34,229 bases of DNA. Source: Sphingomonas oligophenolica. Lineage in GTDB: Bacteria > Pseudomonadota > Alphaproteobacteria > Sphingomonadales > Sphingomonadaceae. The notes beneath the pieces are model-generated. The model was not told the origin of the DNA. It did not search any database and worked only from the letters and a program-made list of their open reading frames with translations. Below are positions 8,730 through 16,653 of this stretch, in pieces (positions within the stretch are counted from its first letter, which is position 1; each line of letters begins with the position of its first letter). The stretch is taken from assembly GCF_006438955.1 (NCBI RefSeq), contig NZ_RCZK01000018.1, positions 1 to 34,229 of the forward strand. The letters are read 5' to 3'. The position numbers were made by a program, and so were the translations under genes.

Positions 8730-8997
8730 TCAATCACGCATTTTAGTAACGATGATCTAAGCGTGCTAGACGCACCGGAATGGCGAGGTACATCGCAGCG
8801 TGGGTGCAGGCGGAGGTAGTTCGGGCGAAGACTTCGGTTTCGATGATGCCAGCGGCGATCGCGAAAACTTCTGTGACCGCCTGGGCACACCCGCCTAGGC
8901 AGCCGGAAATATCATCGAAGAAGCGGGTCGGTTATCCTAATAATGAAATGGATATTGCGAGGTGGGTCGAGTCTGACATCAAGAGGGGAGTAAATAT
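8730..8997. other. gap without recognised gene
   Basis: A plus-strand frame is open from 8780 to 9028 but its composition does not look like a conserved protein and it overlaps the start of the next gene out of frame. I see no promoter that I can defend. Confidence 0.45.
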
Positions 8998-9414
8998 ATG
9001 TCGATGGATCGCTTTTTCACAAAGATAGCATCCAATAGTGCAAATGCGATGGGCCAGTCTGTTGCTTTTCTTGGCTCTATTCTCCTTGTCGTCATCTGGG
9101 CGATTTGCGGTCCGATATTTCACTATTCAGACACATGGCAGTTAGTAATCAACACGGCCACGACGGTTCTCACCTTTCTTGCCGTCTTCCTGATACAAAA
9201 CAGCCAAAATCGCGATGGAGCTGCGATTCAGGCCAAACTCGACGAGGTGTTGAGAGCACTCGACAATGCACGCGGTGCTTTCATCGGTATCGAGCACCTT
9301 ACGGACACCGAAATATGTGCGATCCGGACTGCGCTTGAACGCGAGGCAGCGGGCGGCGGCCCCGCAACCGAGAACGCTGAGGCCAGCGTGGATCAACTGT
9401 TGAAGCGGCGCTGA
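8998..9414 (+). CDS. low-affinity iron permease family protein
   Basis: The 138-residue protein matches the small bacterial members of the low-affinity iron permease (Fet4-like) family. Two membrane segments (about residues 23-42 and 50-68) are followed by the family segment FLIQNSQNRDGAAIQAKLDE and a soluble tail. A GAGGGGAG Shine-Dalgarno stands 8-9 bases before the ATG at 8998. Iron transport by these small proteins is assumed from the name and not shown. Base composition is less GC-rich than that of the neighbouring genes, which may indicate separate acquisition. The pairing with a diiron hemerythrin is suggestive of iron handling. Confidence 0.85.
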   Translation: MSMDRFFTKIASNSANAMGQSVAFLGSILLVVIWAICGPIFHYSDTWQLVINTATTVLTFLAVFLIQNSQNRDGAAIQAKLDEVLRALDNARGAFIGIEHLTDTEICAIRTALEREAAGGGPATENAEASVDQLLKRR

Positions 9415-9418
9415 GCGA

Positions 9419-9435
9419 GCGCCGCGTTACGGCGC
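9419..9435 (+). terminator. small hairpin after iron-permease-like gene
   Basis: GCGCCG and CGGCGC flank a 5-base loop four bases after the stop codon. There is no T-run, so it may be a terminator or simply a stem that stabilises the transcript. Confidence 0.35.
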
Positions 9436-9635
9436 CTGGTTGCACTGTCAACCAAACGCACTGCACTTTACCAAGTAGGTTGGCGCTATCCGCACTCCCC
9501 CAATTATTCCTCTTTATTCCCGATACGCTGCTCATATGTTTCGGTGAGTTCAGGCCAAGAGGTGGCCGTTTTCGACCTGCCTCCCCGTTCTGCGAGCCTG
9601 CTTCTCGTCACAATCTACTTCCCCGTGGAAGCCGA

Positions 9636-9716
9636 TTTGAGGAAACTTCTGATGTACTGGGTACTTATCGCCCTTTTGGCGTCTTTGGCTTACGGGCACG
9701 GGCAAGCATCCGTGCA
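9636..9716 (+). pseudogene. signal-peptide-bearing ORF cut by MITE copy A
   Basis: A frame starting at a TTG at 9636 (or ATG at 9651) encodes RKLLMYWVLIALLASLAYGHGQ, which reads as a Sec signal peptide with a cleavage-like end. The MITE-like element at 9717 interrupts it after ~27 codons. Past the element, at about 9913-9981, a frame encodes LFAIVALLLVGLVTGLFSIHRP and a stop, which may be an unrelated small membrane peptide. I do not recognise a family, and the call that a gene was broken is an inference. Confidence 0.3.
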
Positions 9717-9889
9717 GGCACTGTCAAAGCAACAGGGCAGCCAACCTACTATATGGTTACCCGGGCAATTTGGCCGTTCAATTACGTGTTTTGTTCTTGT
9801 TTAATTCGGCCCGCGTTCCCTCCCTCTGCCCGGTCCATGAGGCGTTATCGAACTAAAACTAACCAGATTCTGGTTAGTTTGACAGTACC
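9717..9889 (+). mobile_element. MITE-like element, copy A (173 bp)
   Basis: The element runs from GGCACTGTCAAAG to TTTGACAGTACC, giving terminal inverted repeats of about 12 bases. Just inside the right end is a palindrome (ACTAACCAGATTCTGGTTAG). It has no coding capacity. Copy C at 20769-20941 is also exactly 173 bp, in the opposite orientation, and about 90% identical (17 differences by eye). The ends resemble the left ends of the IS6-family fragments at 10062 and 14564. I see no 8-bp target duplication here. Confidence 0.75.
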
Positions 9890-10061
9890 GTCATAACCGT
9901 TCGCGCGCTGCGTTGTTCGCCATCGTCGCGCTGCTATTGGTCGGGCTTGTGACTGGACTTTTTTCCATCCACCGCCCTTAATCGTGCGACCCCGACCGGA
10001 CCGCTCGGCGGGGGATGTTTACGCCGATGGCGGGGTCTAAGTTAGACCGAGAGATCGGCAC
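9890..10061. other. short spacer between MITE A and IS6 fragment
   Basis: Apart from the small hydrophobic frame ending at 9981, it holds an imperfect GC-rich stem (CCCCGACCG ... CGGCGGGG, about 9991-10015) that could act as a weak terminator. Confidence 0.3.
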
Positions 10062-10330
10062 GGCTCTGTCAGACCAATGTGGCAGGACGCCGCGTGGGCT
10101 GATAGCGGGTGAGAATGAGCCGGAAATCCCGTGCGAAGCCGCCAAGCCCGGTCCTACGGTTTAACTCGTCACCTGACGTAATTCGCCTGGTGGTGATGAT
10201 GTATATTCGCTTCCCGCTATCGCTGCGAAACGTCGATGACCTGCTGTTCGAGCGAGGCGTCGATCTCTGCCATGAGACGGTGCGGCTGTGGTGGAACACG
10301 TTCGGTCCGATGTTCGCCGACGACACTGGG
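10062..10330 (+). mobile_element. IS6-family left-end fragment with transposase N-terminus
   Basis: It begins with the presumed IS left end GGCTCTGTCAGACCAATG and contains a transposase frame from 10109 that matches the 319-945 copy (FNSSPDVIRLVVMMYIRFPL, then LFERGVDLCHETVRLWWN). Similarity stops after TFGPMFADD, close to where the copy at 14766 also diverges. No catalytic residue is left, so it is dead. It differs from copy 1 at many third positions, so it is a different, older lineage. Confidence 0.85.
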
Positions 10331-10466
10331 CTCGTAAACCGACCAAGCTCCGCCTCGTCGGGAGCGGAGATCTGAGCCTAAGGAGGGCTAGACATAACCA
10401 GGAGTTGCTGCTCGCTCCCCCAACCGTGGTCAGCCAGATTTTCTCTGCTTCTCCGCAGGTTGGGCC

Positions 10467-10491
10467 GGAACCCCGCTGCAAAACGATAGTT
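10467..10491 (+). promoter_or_regulatory. putative EcfG promoter for the repeat protein
   Basis: GGAAC at 10467-10471 and GTT at 10489-10491 are 17 bases apart, the same spacing as in the hemerythrin promoter. The base before GTT is A rather than C. The start codon of the repeat protein lies 42 bases downstream. Confidence 0.5.
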
Positions 10492-10532
10492 ATCCGTTCA
10501 CCCAGCCGGGAAACTATGGAAAGGCGGATATA

Positions 10533-10838
10533 ATGGACGACAATCGCATGGACGATGGCTCTGAAAAGCCCAACAACACGATTGCTGAAAAAATTGATAA
10601 CGCGCTCGACGGTCACGACGATCCCAACCGCGGACCGATCGATCGCCTCGTGAATGCGGTCGAGGGCCACGACGATCCCAACAAGGGGCCGATTGACCGC
10701 GCTGCGAACGCACTGGACGGCACTGACGATCCCAATCGCGGCCCGATCGACCGAGCGAGCAATACCCTCGACGGCACGGACGATCCGAACCGCGGCCCCG
10801 TTGACCGGGCCGAAAACGCGGTAGATCGCAACCTTTAA
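10533..10838 (+). CDS. acidic 18-residue-repeat protein, unknown function
   Basis: The 101-residue product consists of a 20-residue hydrophilic leader, four tandem 18-residue repeats (10593-10646, 10647-10700, 10701-10754 and 10755-10808) and a partial fifth (AENAVDRNL). The consensus is x-x-NALDG-x-DDPNRGPIDR, very rich in Asp and Asn, with no Cys, signal peptide or membrane segment. The DNA of the repeats differs at synonymous sites while the protein repeats stay alike, which suggests selection on the protein. An AAGGCGG Shine-Dalgarno precedes the ATG. The upstream EcfG-like promoter and the hairpin after the gene suggest a single-gene stress transcript. I do not recognise the family; metal binding or an intrinsically disordered protectant are possibilities only. 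Confidence 0.8.
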   Translation: MDDNRMDDGSEKPNNTIAEKIDNALDGHDDPNRGPIDRLVNAVEGHDDPNKGPIDRAANALDGTDDPNRGPIDRASNTLDGTDDPNRGPVDRAENAVDRNL

Positions 10839-10844
10839 ATTTAG

Positions 10845-10874
10845 GCGGGGATGTTGCACACGCGGCATCCCCGC
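10845..10874 (+). terminator. hairpin after repeat-protein gene
   Basis: GCGGGGATG and CATCCCCGC form a perfect 9-bp stem around a 12-base loop, six bases after the stop codon. The tail (ATTCTCG) is not T-rich, so it may be rho-assisted or a stability element. Confidence 0.55.
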
Positions 10875-11558
10875 ATTCTCGAAGGCAACCTAACGCGCGA
10901 TTTACATCGCTACCTCGGATCCGCCGTGGGTTTACGGTCGCTAGCTCGAAATGGGCGCCGACCGCCGAGGCCTGGTTCCGTGACCATCTGTCCATGACCT
11001 TTGACGGTACTGTCAAACCTATGGGGCAGCGGCTTTCCAGATCGGTTGAGACGGGTCGACGGGTTCGTGAAGCCTGGGCTTGTTCGGCAAAGGGTGCCTT
11101 TATGTTCCAGCGTATGCTGGCCTCCAAGGCCCCAAATGAACGCCAACGAACCAGATTCTGGTTAGTTTGACAGTACTCCTGCGCATTTCCAACGACGAAA
11201 GCATTTTTTTCAAGGTCCCCAAGGTCGACGGCGGCGACGCTAGTCATTGCTAGCGGGCATGTTACCTCCGAGGGCGTTCTTAATATGTCTCACTAGTTTA
11301 CTATGATTTTTGTGCCCTGAAGGGTGAGTGTTTCGCCGTGGAGGCTGTCGTTCTAGCTGCGCGCAGTGTCTCGGGATGGGCTTAACGCTTCGAGCAGCCC
11401 TGCGGCGGGCGACTCGCCCGCAGATGTGACGGCGTCGACGCTAGTCGATAGGCGAGGGGCGCGACTGGAACATGTCCGCCAACGATGTAGGGGTTGTGTG
11501 GTCCTGCGCCGCGATCGACCCCGGAACGCCGCGCAAATGATCAGGAAGGCCCGAGCCG
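10875..11558. other. gap without recognised gene, holding MITE copy B
   Basis: Outside the MITE I see no convincing gene. On the minus strand a strong GGAGGT at about 11262-11267 precedes an ATG, but that frame stops after six codons (MPASND). A second ATG at 11247 opens a frame that reads into MITE B. This may be the stump of a gene destroyed by the element. Confidence 0.35.
11006..11177 (+). mobile_element. MITE-like element, copy B (about 172 bp)
   Basis: It begins GGTACTGTCAAACC and ends with ACCAGATTCTGGTTAG followed by TTTGACAGTACT. Length and both ends match copies A and C, but the interior is unrelated. It therefore shares only the ends, as expected of a non-autonomous family that captures or exchanges internal DNA. 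The last base pair of the right repeat is altered. Confidence 0.6.
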
Positions 11559-13337
11559 TTGACCACCCCACAGATCCTGTCGTTTTCGTTGATCGGCCTG
11601 ACCGTCGCGACGTTCGCCTGGGGGCGGTTCCGCTACGATCTGGTGTCGTTGGTGGCGCTGCTCGGGGCAGTCGCGATCGGCATTGTCCCGGTCAAACGGG
11701 CGTTCACGGGCTTCACCAGCGACGTGGTGGTCATCATCGCCTGCGCGTTGGTGATTAGCGCCGGGATCGCGCGATCGGGTGTGGTCGAGGCAACGCTCGC
11801 GCCCGGCTTGCGCAAGCTCAAGACGCTGCAAACCCAGGTGCCCGCGATGACCGCGGCGACTGCATTGCTCTCGATCGTCACCAAGAACGTCGGCGCGCTG
11901 ACCATTCTGATGCCGACCGCGATCAAGGTCGGGCGGCAAGAAGGGAGTTCCGTATCCGCGCTGCTGATGCCGATGTCCTTCATCTCGCTGATCGCGGGAC
12001 TGTCGACGCTGGTCGGCACCTCGACGAACATCATCGTCAGCCAGGTGCGCGAAGAGGCGATCGGCAGGCCGTTCCGGATGTTCGATTTCGCGCCCGTGGG
12101 ACTGTCACTGACCGTGATCGGGCTGATATTTCTCAGTTTCGCTTGGCGGATTTTGCCGCGGGATCGGCAGGGCAGCCAGGATCTGGGCGACGCAACCGCG
12201 GAAGCCTTCTTCTCGACCGAGGCCACCGTCCCCGACGATCTGCCCGACACGCTGAATACGATCGCTGACCTCGAACTTGGCAAGGATGGCGTCCTTATCG
12301 GCGGGATCGTCGGAGCCGACGGTCGCCGCCGCGATGCCATGCCCGATAGCGAGCTCGTCCCCGGCGAGGTGCTGGTGCTGCAGGGCGAGGACGCCGCGCT
12401 CGCCAAGATGTTCGACCGGCTGCCGCTCGGCAAGGTTCGAGCGGACAAGGATGTCGAAAAGGGTCAGGCCAACGAGGAGGTGCGCTCGATCGAGGCGGTG
12501 GTGCAGCCCGATTCGCAACTGATCGGCAATTCGGCGCGACGCGCGCGGCTCCAGGACGAATATGGCGTCAAGCTGCTCGCGGTCAGCCGCAGCTCTGAGC
12601 GCATCACCCAGCGGCTGCGCGAGATCACGATCCGCGCCGGAGACGTGCTTCTCGTCCAGGCGGGCGAGAATTCGCTGCCCGACTTCCTGAAATCACTGTC
12701 GCTCCTACCACTCGCCGATCGCACGGTATCGCTCGGCAATCCGCGCAAGCGCTTCGGCCCGATTGCGATCGTCATTGCCGCGATCGCGCTGATCGCGGCG
12801 GGCGTCGTACCAGTCGCGGCGGGGTTCTTCGGCGCTGCGGTGTTGATTATCGTCATCGGCGCGCTGCCGATCCGCGAGGCGTACGGGGCGCTCGAACCCG
12901 AGGTTTTGATCCTGATCGGGGCGCTGACGCCGATCAGTGAGGCGGTACACCAGACCGGCGGCACCGCGCTGATCGCGAGCGGGCTGGCGCACCTGCTCAT
13001 GGGGATTTCGCCGATCCTGGTGTTGGGCACGTTGCTCGTCGTGGCGATGGCGGCCGCGCCGTTCTTGCATAACGCGCCGACGGTGCTGATCCTCGGACCG
13101 ATCGCGGTGCTCGTCGCGCAGCGGCTGCACCTTAATCCCGACCCCTTTCTAATGGCGGTTGCCACTGGGGCAGGATGCGATTTCCTCACCCCGGTCGGTC
13201 ACCAGTGCAACACATTGGTCATGGGGCCGGGCGGCTATCGCTTCGGCGATTATGCGAAGCTCGGGGCACCGCTCTCGCTGATGGTGATCATCGTCGGGGT
13301 GCCGCTGATTGCGTGGTTCTGGCCGCTGACGGGATGA
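11559..13337 (+). CDS. SLC13-type permease with two TrkA-C domains
   Basis: This 592-residue inner-membrane transporter is of the SLC13/DASS type (sodium-coupled dicarboxylate, sulfate or related anions). It has an N-terminal membrane half with STLVGTSTNIIVSQ, two soluble TrkA-C (RCK_C) domains at about residues 200-380 (MPDSELVPGEVLVLQGED and IRAGDVLLVQAGENSL), and a C-terminal membrane half with PFLHNAPTVLILGP and DFLTPVGHQCNTLVMGPGGY. The TTG start at 11559 has AGGAAGG upstream and opens the family-like sequence. Substrate cannot be told from sequence. The stop lies 12 bases from the convergent DUF202 gene. Confidence 0.9.
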   Translation: MTTPQILSFSLIGLTVATFAWGRFRYDLVSLVALLGAVAIGIVPVKRAFTGFTSDVVVIIACALVISAGIARSGVVEATLAPGLRKLKTLQTQVPAMTAATALLSIVTKNVGALTILMPTAIKVGRQEGSSVSALLMPMSFISLIAGLSTLVGTSTNIIVSQVREEAIGRPFRMFDFAPVGLSLTVIGLIFLSFAWRILPRDRQGSQDLGDATAEAFFSTEATVPDDLPDTLNTIADLELGKDGVLIGGIVGADGRRRDAMPDSELVPGEVLVLQGEDAALAKMFDRLPLGKVRADKDVEKGQANEEVRSIEAVVQPDSQLIGNSARRARLQDEYGVKLLAVSRSSERITQRLREITIRAGDVLLVQAGENSLPDFLKSLSLLPLADRTVSLGNPRKRFGPIAIVIAAIALIAAGVVPVAAGFFGAAVLIIVIGALPIREAYGALEPEVLILIGALTPISEAVHQTGGTALIASGLAHLLMGISPILVLGTLLVVAMAAAPFLHNAPTVLILGPIAVLVAQRLHLNPDPFLMAVATGAGCDFLTPVGHQCNTLVMGPGGYRFGDYAKLGAPLSLMVIIVGVPLIAWFWPLTG

Positions 13338-13349
13338 TCGACGGGCCGG

Positions 13350-13790
13350 TCAGCTTTTCATCCAGATCCCGACGAGGGCGACTAGCGAGACGAGCATCAG
13401 AAAGCCGTTCATAGCGATCAACAGGGGCGGAGGCATTCGCCGGGTCGTGGGAACCGGCGACACGATGTGCGGGGTCATCTCCCGCCACACCCCCGCACCA
13501 AAGCAGAATACGCTGAACAGGACCAAGAGCGTTCCCGCCACGGCCCCCAGCCAAGGCCGCACCATTCCTGCCAACAGGGTCTTCGCGCCGACGCCAGATG
13601 CAAGGGCCGCAAACCCAGTCCGGACCCATGCCGCATAGGTTCGCTCCGCCGCCAGGACCGTCCGGTCGGCGGCCAGCTCGGTCCGACGATCGGCGCTGTC
13701 GACCTGCTGGACCGCGCTGTCCTGCAACACGCCAGCGCTCTCTGCGATTTTTGCGGTGGCGCGCTGTGCTTGGTCGTTGGGAAGGCTCAT
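13350..13790 (-). CDS. DUF202 family membrane protein
   Basis: The 146-residue protein has a soluble N-terminus of ~40 residues followed by the DUF202 signature ELAADRTVLAAERTYAAWVRTGFAALASGVG and then two further membrane segments (LGAVAGTLLVLFSVFCFGAGVW and LLIAMNGFLMLVSLVALVGIW). DUF202 proteins are small inner-membrane proteins of unknown role. It converges with the SLC13 gene. Nothing upstream suggests an operon. Confidence 0.85.
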   Translation of the reverse strand: MSLPNDQAQRATAKIAESAGVLQDSAVQQVDSADRRTELAADRTVLAAERTYAAWVRTGFAALASGVGAKTLLAGMVRPWLGAVAGTLLVLFSVFCFGAGVWREMTPHIVSPVPTTRRMPPPLLIAMNGFLMLVSLVALVGIWMKS

Positions 13791-14102
13791 CGGGTCACCA
13801 AGTTAGGAGCGTCTGGGTCAATCATCGGCGTCGCGGCCACATTAACAATTGGCCAGCCGACGATGTCGTCAACGCTTGTGCCAATAGCCCGTGGCTCATG
13901 GGAAAACCACGCACCGCCATCGGTCAGCGGCGGCTGGCTTGAGGATTGACGGCGGCGTGCTCCGCGCCTGCCCTCGGGCGGGACCAAAGCGGCCCGACCC
14001 TTTCGCTCAGTTGTTGCCGTTCCGCGTCGCCTTATCGCACCCCATAAGCTGTCCTTCAAACCGACCGACGCTGCTGTGAATTCTCGCGCGCATGATTGCG
14101 GG
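13791..14102. other. gap without recognised gene
   Basis: I see nothing coding. Frames on both strands are short and lack family-like composition. It should hold the promoter of the DUF202 gene and the end of the RidA transcript, neither of which I can pinpoint. Confidence 0.45.
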
Positions 14103-14483
14103 TTAAGCCTCGGCGATCATTGCGATCGAAATTTTCAAGCCAGGGATCCGAACCGGCAACTTAGCTCCTTGCCGCGCTGGGGGATCAACGGGAAACCACT
14201 TCATCCACTCTTCGCTAGCAGCATGAAAATCGTCCTCGTCGGCGACTATCAACGTGGCGCTAACAGCTTTTTGCAGGTTGCTTCCAGCTGCCTCGAGAAT
14301 GGCCGAAATATTGTGCAAACACTGAGCGACCTGAACCTGAACCGACCCGTCGGCAAGCTGGCCGGTCTCGGGGTCGATCGGTGCTGTGCCCGACACAAAT
14401 ATCAGACCGGCAGCTGTCACAGCCTGACTGTAAGAGGACGGTGCCGCGGGAGCCGTCGGCGTTGCGATGATCGTTCGTGTCAT
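14103..14483 (-). CDS. RidA (YjgF/YER057c) family protein
   Basis: RidA-family proteins hydrolyse reactive enamine/imine intermediates released by PLP enzymes, or serve related roles. The sequence shows SYSQAVTAAGLIFVSGTAPIDPETGQL near the N-terminus, a conserved QVAQCLHNISAILEAAGSNL segment and a C-terminal PARQGAKLPV with IPGLKISIAMIA. The classic catalytic Arg (family RP-x-R-x-VEV) appears replaced around PARQGAKLPV, so it may be a diverged subgroup. I start at ATG 14483 with GGAAG upstream; a frame is open from 14546 but not family-like. An IS6 fragment begins 80 bases upstream of the start and may have replaced the native promoter. Confidence 0.88.
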   Translation of the reverse strand: MTRTIIATPTAPAAPSSYSQAVTAAGLIFVSGTAPIDPETGQLADGSVQVQVAQCLHNISAILEAAGSNLQKAVSATLIVADEDDFHAASEEWMKWFPVDPPARQGAKLPVRIPGLKISIAMIAEA

Positions 14484-14563
14484 GCAGATCTTCCAAAAGT
14501 TGCATCCGATAGCCACGGTATGATCGCGATGACCAGCGGACTGCAACCCGGAACGCGAAAACT

Positions 14564-14708
14564 GGCTTTGTCAGATCAACGTGGCACTGCCTCTGCGCGG
14601 TTGATAGCGGCCGGTGATGAGCCGAAAATCGGGAGCACTTCCGCCAAGCCCGTTTCGACGTTTCAATTCGTCGCCCGAGGTGATCCGCCTGGTAGTGATG
14701 ATGTACGT
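14564..14708 (+). mobile_element. IS6-family left-end fragment, split by a second IS6 end
   Basis: It begins with GGCTTTGTCAGATCAACG, close to the left end at 10062, and includes the first ~20 codons of a transposase (PFRRFNSSPEVIRLVVMMYV). It stops abruptly at about 14708, where another IS6-type left flank begins. This looks like insertion of one IS6-family element inside another, followed by loss of the right parts. Confidence 0.75.
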
Positions 14709-14999
14709 GGGGGTCGTGTCAAGCTAGTGCACCGGCCGTTAAGGCGCGCTCGCTAGCGCCGTTCCATGCCACGTCCCCGCAAGTCGCAAAGCCCGTTCCG
14801 GTGTTTCAACTCATCACCTGAGGTGATCCGGCTGGTGGTGATGATGTACGTGCGGTTCCCGCTATCGCTGCGAAACGTCGAGGACCTGCTGTTCGAGCGC
14901 GGCATCGACATTTGCCACGAGACGGTGCGGATGTGGTGGAACAGGTTCGGCCCCGATGTTCGCCGGCGCGCGCAGATCGCTACGCTGTTCGCCCGCTGA
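14709..14999 (+). mobile_element. IS6-family fragment nested in the previous one
   Basis: The left flank (GGGGGTCGTGTCAAGC, then TGCACCGGCCGTTAAG) resembles the bases just before the copy at 319. The transposase frame starts at 14766 and is nearly identical to copy 1 through DICHETVRMWWNRFGP. A frameshift at about 14953 then leads to a stop at 14999. All catalytic residues are missing. Confidence 0.85.
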
Positions 15000-15081
15000 C
15001 CGAGGGGCGCAAACTAACTCAGCCTGGGCTTCACGAGTGCCCGCGCTTTGTGGTCCATCCTAGACGCAGACGGCAATCTCC

Positions 15082-15519
15082 TCAGCCTATCGCGCTATCG
15101 ACATACATGCGTCGCGGGTTGTCAGTCGAAGATGCCGGAACCAGCTTGACCGACTGCTCCTGCCGCGAAGCCGCGTCCGCGGTCGAACGCGCAAATGAGC
15201 CATCGATGAAGCCGCCCGCCGCGATCTTGATGCGACCGTAGTGAATCTCTCCGCGGACATCGCCGTTCGGCTCGATCGCAAGATCGCCAACTTGCATTTC
15301 GCCGTCGACCAATCCCGCAACGCGAACGCGCTCTGCTACGATGCTGCCGGTCACGCTGCCGCTTACTTCGATGAACACCGCGACCGCGCGCACGTCGCCA
15401 GTGATCTTGCCGTTGATCTGCAACTCGCCCGCGCATTCGATGCTGCCGTTGATGGTGATACCGCCACTGATCACGGCTGCCTCGCTGTTCGCGTGTCCGG
15501 TTCGTCCGTCAGTGGCCAT
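15082..15519 (-). CDS. bactofilin (polymer-forming cytoskeletal protein)
   Basis: Bactofilins form filaments from a right-handed beta-helix. The 145-residue protein has the typical layered repeats: SGGITINGSIECAGELQING, KITGDVRAVAVFIEVSGSVT, GSIVAERVRVAGLVDGEM, and DLAIEPNGDVRGEIHYGRIKI, with a short N-terminal tail and a ~35-residue flexible C-terminus. It acts at the membrane as a scaffold for morphogenesis or cell-wall enzymes. Here it stands alone, with no M23 peptidase beside it. The start ATG at 15519 fits the family N-terminus. Confidence 0.9.
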   Translation of the reverse strand: MATDGRTGHANSEAAVISGGITINGSIECAGELQINGKITGDVRAVAVFIEVSGSVTGSIVAERVRVAGLVDGEMQVGDLAIEPNGDVRGEIHYGRIKIAAGGFIDGSFARSTADAASRQEQSVKLVPASSTDNPRRMYVDSAIG

Positions 15520-15715
15520 CGCCGCTTTTCCTTTGTTCGGGTCGCATCACGACGACCTGCCAAACGTCAGAGATAACAAATCTGTTTAAGCCCCGCACCG
15601 GCTCGGCAATCATCTTCGCGCAAGGTGTCTCGAATCGATACAAGCGAGGGTGCAATTGGCGTATTATTCGCGAGCGGCCCCATCAGCTGCTCTCGCCCGA
15701 TTCGACGAGTTTACA

Positions 15716-15868
15716 CTACGAAAATCGCCGCTTCACGAGGCCGAGAAGGATGGCTCGGTCGCGCGTAGCTGCTGGCGATCGTCCGAGTGTCTTGGCGATC
15801 TGCGTAACATCGCCACCCCAAATAACGCGGAGCTTCGCCTCATCTTCCGGCGTCCACACGCGACTCAT
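15716..15868 (-). CDS. 50-residue Myb/SANT-like helix-turn-helix protein
   Basis: This short gene starts at ATG 15868 and overlaps the TGA of the gene upstream by four bases, a sign of translational coupling. The product begins MSRVWTPEDEAKLRVIWGG and continues DVTQIAKTLGRSPAATRDRA with ILLGLVKRRFS. The W-T-x-E-x-x-x-x-L-R-x-x-W and IA-x-x-L-G-R-x-x-A-A spacing is that of a SANT/Myb-like or GcrA-N-terminal-like DNA-binding helix set. It probably binds DNA alone or as a partner of the 70-residue protein. Too short for usual gene finders. Confidence 0.6.
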   Translation of the reverse strand: MSRVWTPEDEAKLRVIWGGDVTQIAKTLGRSPAATRDRAILLGLVKRRFS

Positions 15869-16077
15869 GTGTTAAGCCCGCGGCGCTCGATTTCGGCGAG
15901 CAAAGCAAGTGCTCGAAGCCCCCCACCACCGGTTTTCCGGTAGGCGGACTGAAGCGCGGCATCAGTCATCTCAACGACGGGCTGGCGGCGTTCGCCGATC
16001 CTACGGTCGTCGCCGCCATATTGCGAAGTCGTCGCCTGGCGGCGATCGGCTTTGCGTCGAACCTCGTCTTGTGACAT
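15865..16077 (-). CDS. 70-residue charged protein, first gene of a small operon
   Basis: ATG 16077 follows an excellent AAAGGAGGATTCG ribosome-binding site. The product starts MSQDEVRRKADRRQATTSQYG and contains GDDRRIGERRQPVVEMTDAAL then RKTGGGGLRALALLAEIERRG. The first half is Arg/Asp-rich, the second half looks helical. I do not recognise a family. Its stop overlaps the start of the 50-residue DNA-binding-like gene, so the two are made together. Upstream codons in the same frame are open to 16395 but do not look coding. Confidence 0.6.
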   Translation of the reverse strand: MSQDEVRRKADRRQATTSQYGGDDRRIGERRQPVVEMTDAALQSAYRKTGGGGLRALALLAEIERRGLNT

Positions 16078-16340
16078 CGAATCCTCCTTTCCCGACGCCG
16101 ATAGTGCCGATGGCGCGGCGATCAGCAACTTATTCGATTGAATTGAGCGCGCTAGATACCTTGTGCTCTCCCCGGCACAGTGAAGCCTTCGGCGCCCAGT
16201 AGCTAGGGCCTGTCCTAAGTCGGGGCTCCCCCCACCATTCGCTGATTGGTGACTATCGATACGGCGAGCGTGCTTGGTCAACGCTGCTGCCTGCTCGACT
16301 CCCTTTCGTCGGTCAGAGCGCCCACCGCCTTGCCCTACCG

Positions 16341-16526
16341 CTACTGCATCGTCCCGCGCCGCAACCGGCTTACCCGATCCGCGATCACTCGCCACTGATC
16401 GACGCCGTCATGATCACCGTCACGCGCGAGCTCGATGATCCGCGCGGCAATGAACGTGAAGACGCTGTCGCCGTGCAGATCGAGGACTGCATGTGCCTCG
16501 GCCCAGCGTTCCTGATCGGGCGTCAT
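16341..16526 (-). CDS. DUF6961-like small protein
   Basis: I start at ATG 16526, giving 61 residues beginning MTPDQERWAEAHAVLDLHG and continuing DSVFTFIAARIIELARDGDHDGVDQWRVIADRV. This resembles the small helical proteins of sphingomonads annotated as DUF6961 (E-R-W-A-E-A ... A-x-R-I-x-x-L-A-x-x-GD-x-x-G-V). The ribosome-binding site is weak, and a longer frame back to 16625 is possible. Function is unknown. Confidence 0.55.
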   Translation of the reverse strand: MTPDQERWAEAHAVLDLHGDSVFTFIAARIIELARDGDHDGVDQWRVIADRVSRLRRGTMQ

Positions 16527-16653
16527 GGCGCGGGAAAGGGGCGACCGCCGACAGCAAAATTTATCCTTCGTGGCATCATAACCCTCTTTTCGTGGAACTG
16601 ACCAAGTAGTGGCGGCTTCTTGCAATCGAGAAATTCGCGTGAGGGGGGCATCA

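Noticed and set aside
10161..10868. 235-codon minus-strand frame with repeated hydrophobic units (VNRPLVGIVVALDRI)
   Set aside because: The repeats are the antisense reading of the 18-residue repeat gene; no Shine-Dalgarno and it crosses the IS6 fragment.
11006..11247. Minus-strand coding gene starting at 11247
   Set aside because: The frame passes through MITE B and the IS6/repeat-gene antisense; its ATG is too far from the GGAGGT site.
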